Source: Pachyseris speciosa (Eukaryota; Cnidaria; Anthozoa; Scleractinia; Pachyseridae). From it: 64,000 nt of DNA. Shown piece by piece: positions 60,914 to 64,000 of this stretch. Made by a program: the position numbers and the translations under genes. The DNA is taken from contig JAEMWC010000014.1 in the NCBI GenBank assembly GCA_016490735.1, positions 1,272,501 through 1,336,500 of the forward strand, given 5' to 3'. Under the pieces are notes generated by a model. It saw nothing but the letters and a program-made list of their open reading frames with translations, did not search any database and had not been told where the DNA came from. Positions within the stretch are counted from its first letter, which is position 1, and each line of letters starts with the position of its first letter.

Positions 60914-61492
60914 TCCTATTCCACATTGAATACCGGGAACGAAAGCTGTCGATCTGGAGAATACCCCATGATGAAACTTCCCCTGTTTCCTGGAACAACG
61001 TTGCCTTGAGCCGCTATAGAAATACTTCAGTATTTCCCGGAATAACCGGAATATCAGTCAATGTCCAGAATTACAAGACGGAAAGTAATTTACTTTCTCA
61101 TATCACCAACTTGATTACCAATTGTATACATGGAAAAATTTATTTTAACAGGAAACGAAAACAAATGCTTTGTACTTCTGGTACTGTGTGGAAACTTTAT
61201 TACTCGAGCTTCTTGGAGCACCCGAGGTAAAAAATTCCGTCTGTTCTTCTTTTTTCTTTGTCGTCGTGTTTCATCCGCAAAGCTCACTTCCGGCGTTTCT
61301 GCGCAAGCGCTAACTAAATATAACAACTCACAAAAGCAAGAATGATATCTGTTGTCGCGTATCGGAAAAAGTCGATTCACCTTGTGTCTTTGAAGTCTTT
61401 GAAGTATGTTAAGAGATGTGTCTATACGAATGTTTGCAAGTTCAACAGCGAGAAGAAAGCTGTTAACATGACCAAACTTAACTCCAGATGTT

Positions 61493-61494
<2 letters not shown>

Positions 61495-61523
<29 letters not shown>
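61495..61523. repeat. (AAT)n microsatellite
   Basis: About 29 bp of pure AAT repeat. Confidence 0.9.
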
Positions 61524-61524
<1 letters not shown>

Positions 61525-61590
61525 GATTTATTAGTTGTACTTCCACAAGGTGGCTCTTCGCCTTCTAATTGCAAATCTCAAATCAAATCA

Positions 61591-61653
61591 TACATTACAT
61601 TACATTACATTACATTACATTACATTACATTACATTACATTACATTACATTAC
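61591..61653. repeat. (ATTAC)n microsatellite, probable LINE tail
   Basis: About 12 units of a 5-bp repeat directly following, on the minus strand, the end of the LINE fragment at 61654-61905. This is the usual position of a tandem-repeat 3' tail. Confidence 0.85.
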
Positions 61654-61905
61654 TGCTACCGTGGGCCGAGCCCACATAGCGCCAACACAAACGATCGCCA
61701 CTCCTTGCGGTCCTGCGCTAACACTGTTGCCTCTTCGAAGGAAAGTTCAGAGTCTTGCAGGTCTCTCGACACTGTATCTTTCCAGCGCATGCGCTGTCTG
61801 CCTGGGCGACGGCGCCCTCGTGGTTCCCATTGGAGCAAGCGGCGGGGCAAGCGAGTTTGGTGCATACGGATGACATGTCCGAGCCATGTAAGACGTTTAA
61901 GATGT
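61654..61905 (-). mobile_element. LINE ORF2 C-terminal fragment
   Basis: The minus frame reads LTWLGHVIRM, then RRPGRQRMRWKDTVSRDL and LAQDRKEWRSFVLALC. This is the conserved C-terminal region (W-x-G-H-V-x-R-M ... W-x-x-x-V ... A-x-D-R-x-x-W) of a class of endonuclease-type non-LTR retrotransposons. An in-frame stop lies just upstream and the RT domain is absent, so it is a 5'-truncated insertion. The clade is not assigned. Confidence 0.7.
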
Positions 61906-62013
61906 TAATGAGCGGTACTTGGCTGGTTCTCTCGAAGATCACTACATTTGGCACATGTTCTTGTCAGGAGACGCCAAGAATTCTTCTTAGGCATCTGGTG
62001 TGGAACGGAGTAC

Positions 62014-62145
62014 CCGGACAAAAACCTCTCGGAGCAGAGTAGAGAACCAACAAACTCAGCCCACATATGACACCGACTCCGGGAATCGAACCCGGGACAC
62101 ATTGGTGGAAAGCGAGTGCTCTCACCACTGCGCCAACCCTGCTCA
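62014..62145 (-). mobile_element. tRNA-derived SINE (truncated)
   Basis: On the minus strand, A box TGGCGCAGTGG (62135-62125) and a perfect consensus B box GGTTCGATTCC (62092-62082). A non-tRNA body follows (GAGTTTGTTGGTTCTCTACT) and is cut at about 62014, where the LINE-derived sequence starts. The intact B box and body make a SINE the best call. It is not a standard tRNA gene because the acceptor stem does not close. Confidence 0.75.
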
Positions 62146-62705
62146 CCAGAGACTGCCGTGTTTCCCCGTGGCCGCTCAATACTAAACTCATTTTGAGTGG
62201 TATATTTTGTTAAATAACTCAAGTACGGGATATCACACACCCCTGAGACTTTGTAGTTTATTTACTATTTTCCCACAATATCTCAATTTCTGGAATGATA
62301 AGGGATTTCACTGAGTTTTTACTTCCGTGACGTAAAACTGACCGCAGAAACCTTCCTCTCTTTCTTAGGGACGAACCATTAGAATAAACCGGAGGGGGTG
62401 AAAAATTTTCGTTGCATGAATTTTTTTTTTGAAGCCCACTTGTCTGTATTTTTCCCTCTGCATGAATTTTTTTTCGGTACCACCGCTTGCGGGATTTTTT
62501 TTTAGACAAGTTTCCCTTGCAGGAATTTTTTTAGGGAAAATGTCACCCCACCCACCCTCCCCCCCCACTCCCCCTCCTTCCGTGACGTATTCGTAAACAG
62601 TTTCACTCTGCTGTTAATTTTTCTCCCCACATTTCACCGAGACGCCATTAACGTTCATGCGAAAAAATCCTACGCCGTTCGATAAGCGTTTCCTTTCTCA
62701 AACAC

Positions 62706-62797
62706 TATGTATGTATGTATGTATGCATGCATGCATGTATGTATGTATGTATGTATGTATGTATGTATGTATGTATGTATGTATGTATGTATGTATG

Positions 62798-62827
<30 letters not shown>
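62706..62827. repeat. (ATGT)n microsatellite, LINE tail
   Basis: About 120 bp of ATGT repeats with a short ATGC variant patch near 62725. On the minus strand it follows AATAAAATCT at the end of the LINE, so it is its (TACA)n tail, probably lengthened by slippage. Confidence 0.9.
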
Positions 62828-62828
<1 letters not shown>

Positions 62829-64000
62829 GATTTTATTTAAACACGGAAAATCATCAGTTGAATATTACAAGTTAAAAACTAAGACTATTTACAACTAACT
62901 GCTTTACATGATTGCCGTGTGGGAATCCGATATGTTGGATACCTTCTTCAGATTTCGCTTAAATTGATCAACAGATCCGACATTTTTTAAGCTATCGGGC
63001 AGGTTATTCCATAACTTGGCCCCGCTATAGGAGAAGCTACGTTTTAAATAATTGGTTCTTGGTTTCGGCAATGCCAGTTTTCCCTCAGAGTTTCTCAGGT
63101 TGTAATTAGAGTAGCTCTGAGCGAAAAGACGTTGGAGATATTCCGGGGTAAGACCATTCATTGTTTTATACATCATTAAGGCTTTCTGTTTCTTTCGTTT
63201 TATTGATAGCCTCTCCCAGTTAAGGGTGGATAGGAGGTGGTCAGAGTTCGTATCAAAGGGCAATTTTGTAATTATTCTAGCTGCACAATTCTGCAATTTT
63301 TGGAGCTTATCACTCAAGTAGCCACTAAGACAGTCCCGAACCGGGCTGCAGTAATCAAAGTTTGGCAAAATTAGCGCGTTATAAATTTGAATGGCAGTTT
63401 CCTTCGGAAAAAAGGGTCGCACCCGTTTGAGGGCACCTATAGCTGAGGATACTTTCTTGCTTATTTCTTCAACGTGTTTGCGCCAAGTAAGATGAGCATC
63501 GATGGTAACACCCAGGGATTTGGTATGTCCAACCCTCTTGATGATTTGTTCGTCAATTCTTATTTCGACGTCTTCATTTTGGACAGATAATCTCTGCCTT
63601 GACCCAATTAACATTAACTCTGTTTTGGCAACGTTTAAACTAAGCTTGTTGGCTTTAAGCCAGCAGCTTAGGTTACTTAGTTCAGGGGTTAAGGCTTGTT
63701 TGAGATCCGTTAACGTTTTAGCCGATAGTGAAATGTTTGTGTCATCAGCAAACATCCTTGGCGCAGCGGCCGGCAGGCAGTTGGGGAGATCATTAATATA
63801 AATTAGGAAAAGCAAAGGACCCAATATACTGCCCTGTGGAAGGCGGCACTTGAGATCGCGAGCAGTTGATAGTTTGCCGTTGACATTACATCTTTGGTAA
63901 CGGCCACTTAGATACGACAAGAACCACCTGATAGCTGCCTGGTCAACACCCATGTATGACATTTTACGCAAGATAATCTCGTGATCAGTGGTGTCGAATG
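62828..64000 (-). mobile_element. LINE reverse transcriptase, 3' part, runs off window
   Basis: An open minus frame from the window edge to 62904 (355 codons shown) with RT motifs in order: LPQGSILGPLLFLIYINDLP (motif B-type), FADDTNI (catalytic ADD), LKANKLSLNVAKTELM and LGVTIDAHLTW. The thumb and C-terminal region follow, ending in SGAKLWNNLPDSLK. This pattern fits CR1/L2-like non-LTR elements. A polyadenylation word and (TACA)n tail follow. The frame is intact in the part visible, so the element is young or recently active. The 5' half lies outside the window. Confidence 0.85.

Larger units (their letters stand above)
54430..61345. repeat. Segmental duplication, unit D
   Basis: The left part (54430-57700) pairs with unit C. 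The right part (58280-58630 and 60260-61345) pairs with unit A at 18.92-19.30 and 19.76-21.83 kb, so D retains the full ancestral unit of the family, including the promoter. It is interrupted by a 1.6-kb transposon at 58638-60250. Confidence 0.75.
61355..62705. repeat. Second copy of the 38.5-39.7 kb repeat, broken by nested insertions
   Basis: Segments 61355-61490, about 62155-62295 and 62625-62705 match, in reverse orientation, 39302-39165, 39105-39020 and 38975-38900. Between the first two lie a microsatellite, a LINE fragment and a SINE. The SINE joins the repeat just after CACGGCAGTC (minus strand). Confidence 0.6.

Noticed and set aside
61591..61653. CRISPR-like regular repeat
   Set aside because: A simple 5-bp microsatellite without spacers, in a eukaryotic context.
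61342..61908. 188-codon plus-strand frame with Asn and LHYIT repeats
   Set aside because: It spans the AAT and ATTAC microsatellites and the antisense of a LINE fragment. No coding signal remains outside the repeats.
62065..62145. Possible tRNA gene on the minus strand
   Set aside because: Perfect B box, but it has a SINE body and no closing acceptor stem.
62657..62898. Open frames of repeated MYVC residues
   Set aside because: Translation of the ATGT microsatellite; not a gene.

Overview
This is a stretch of animal nuclear DNA: AT-leaning, gene-poor, rich in introns and transposons, with no operon-like packing. The mix points to a cnidarian, probably a stony coral or close anthozoan relative. 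It holds an intronless Mos-type kinase, tRNA-derived SINEs and several LINE tails of a kind I associate with coral genomes, a DIRS tyrosine-recombinase retrotransposon, a THAP-domain DDE transposon, and many short fold-back elements. The taxonomic call is inference from repeat and gene content, not from a search.

Layout. 1-8.7 kb is non-coding with LINE, SINE and MITE remnants. 8.7-9.6 kb is the Mos-like kinase, the only clear conserved housekeeping-type gene. 11.9-24.5 kb (unit A) and 31.6-45.1 kb (unit B) are two copies of one segmental duplication, very similar by eye but differing by several insertions and deletions. 26.4-31.6 kb, between them, is a decayed minus-strand DIRS element whose right end is flush with the start of unit B. 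47.6-52.3 kb (unit C) and 54.4-61.3 kb (unit D) are two further related copies. 61.3-64 kb is a nest of LINE, SINE and microsatellite sequence ending in a LINE reverse transcriptase that runs off the window.

The core of units A-D is one member each of an unrecognised gene family, all on the minus strand (17.9, 36.9, 50.8 and 56.2 kb; 189, 189, 214 and 202 aa). The proteins have an acidic N-terminus, a variable middle and a conserved Gly/Val-rich C-terminal half with alternating hydrophobic residues, and no visible signal peptide or membrane segment. The gene structure can be read from conservation: a TATA box and a short non-coding first exon with a GTAAGT donor (A, B, D), a 1.7-4 kb intron, an acceptor exactly 11 nt before the ATG (all four), the whole CDS in the last exon, and a conserved AATAAA about 310-385 nt past the stop.

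The most striking signal is in the C/D pair. The 3' UTRs look identical and the intron next to the CDS is nearly so, yet the N-terminal two thirds of the CDS differ at roughly 35-40 bases, of which I count only two as synonymous. A/B show a milder form of the same pattern. This is what diversifying selection on a young tandem family looks like and is the best candidate here for an undescribed system.

All similarity statements are by-eye readings. No alignment, database search or expression evidence was available.
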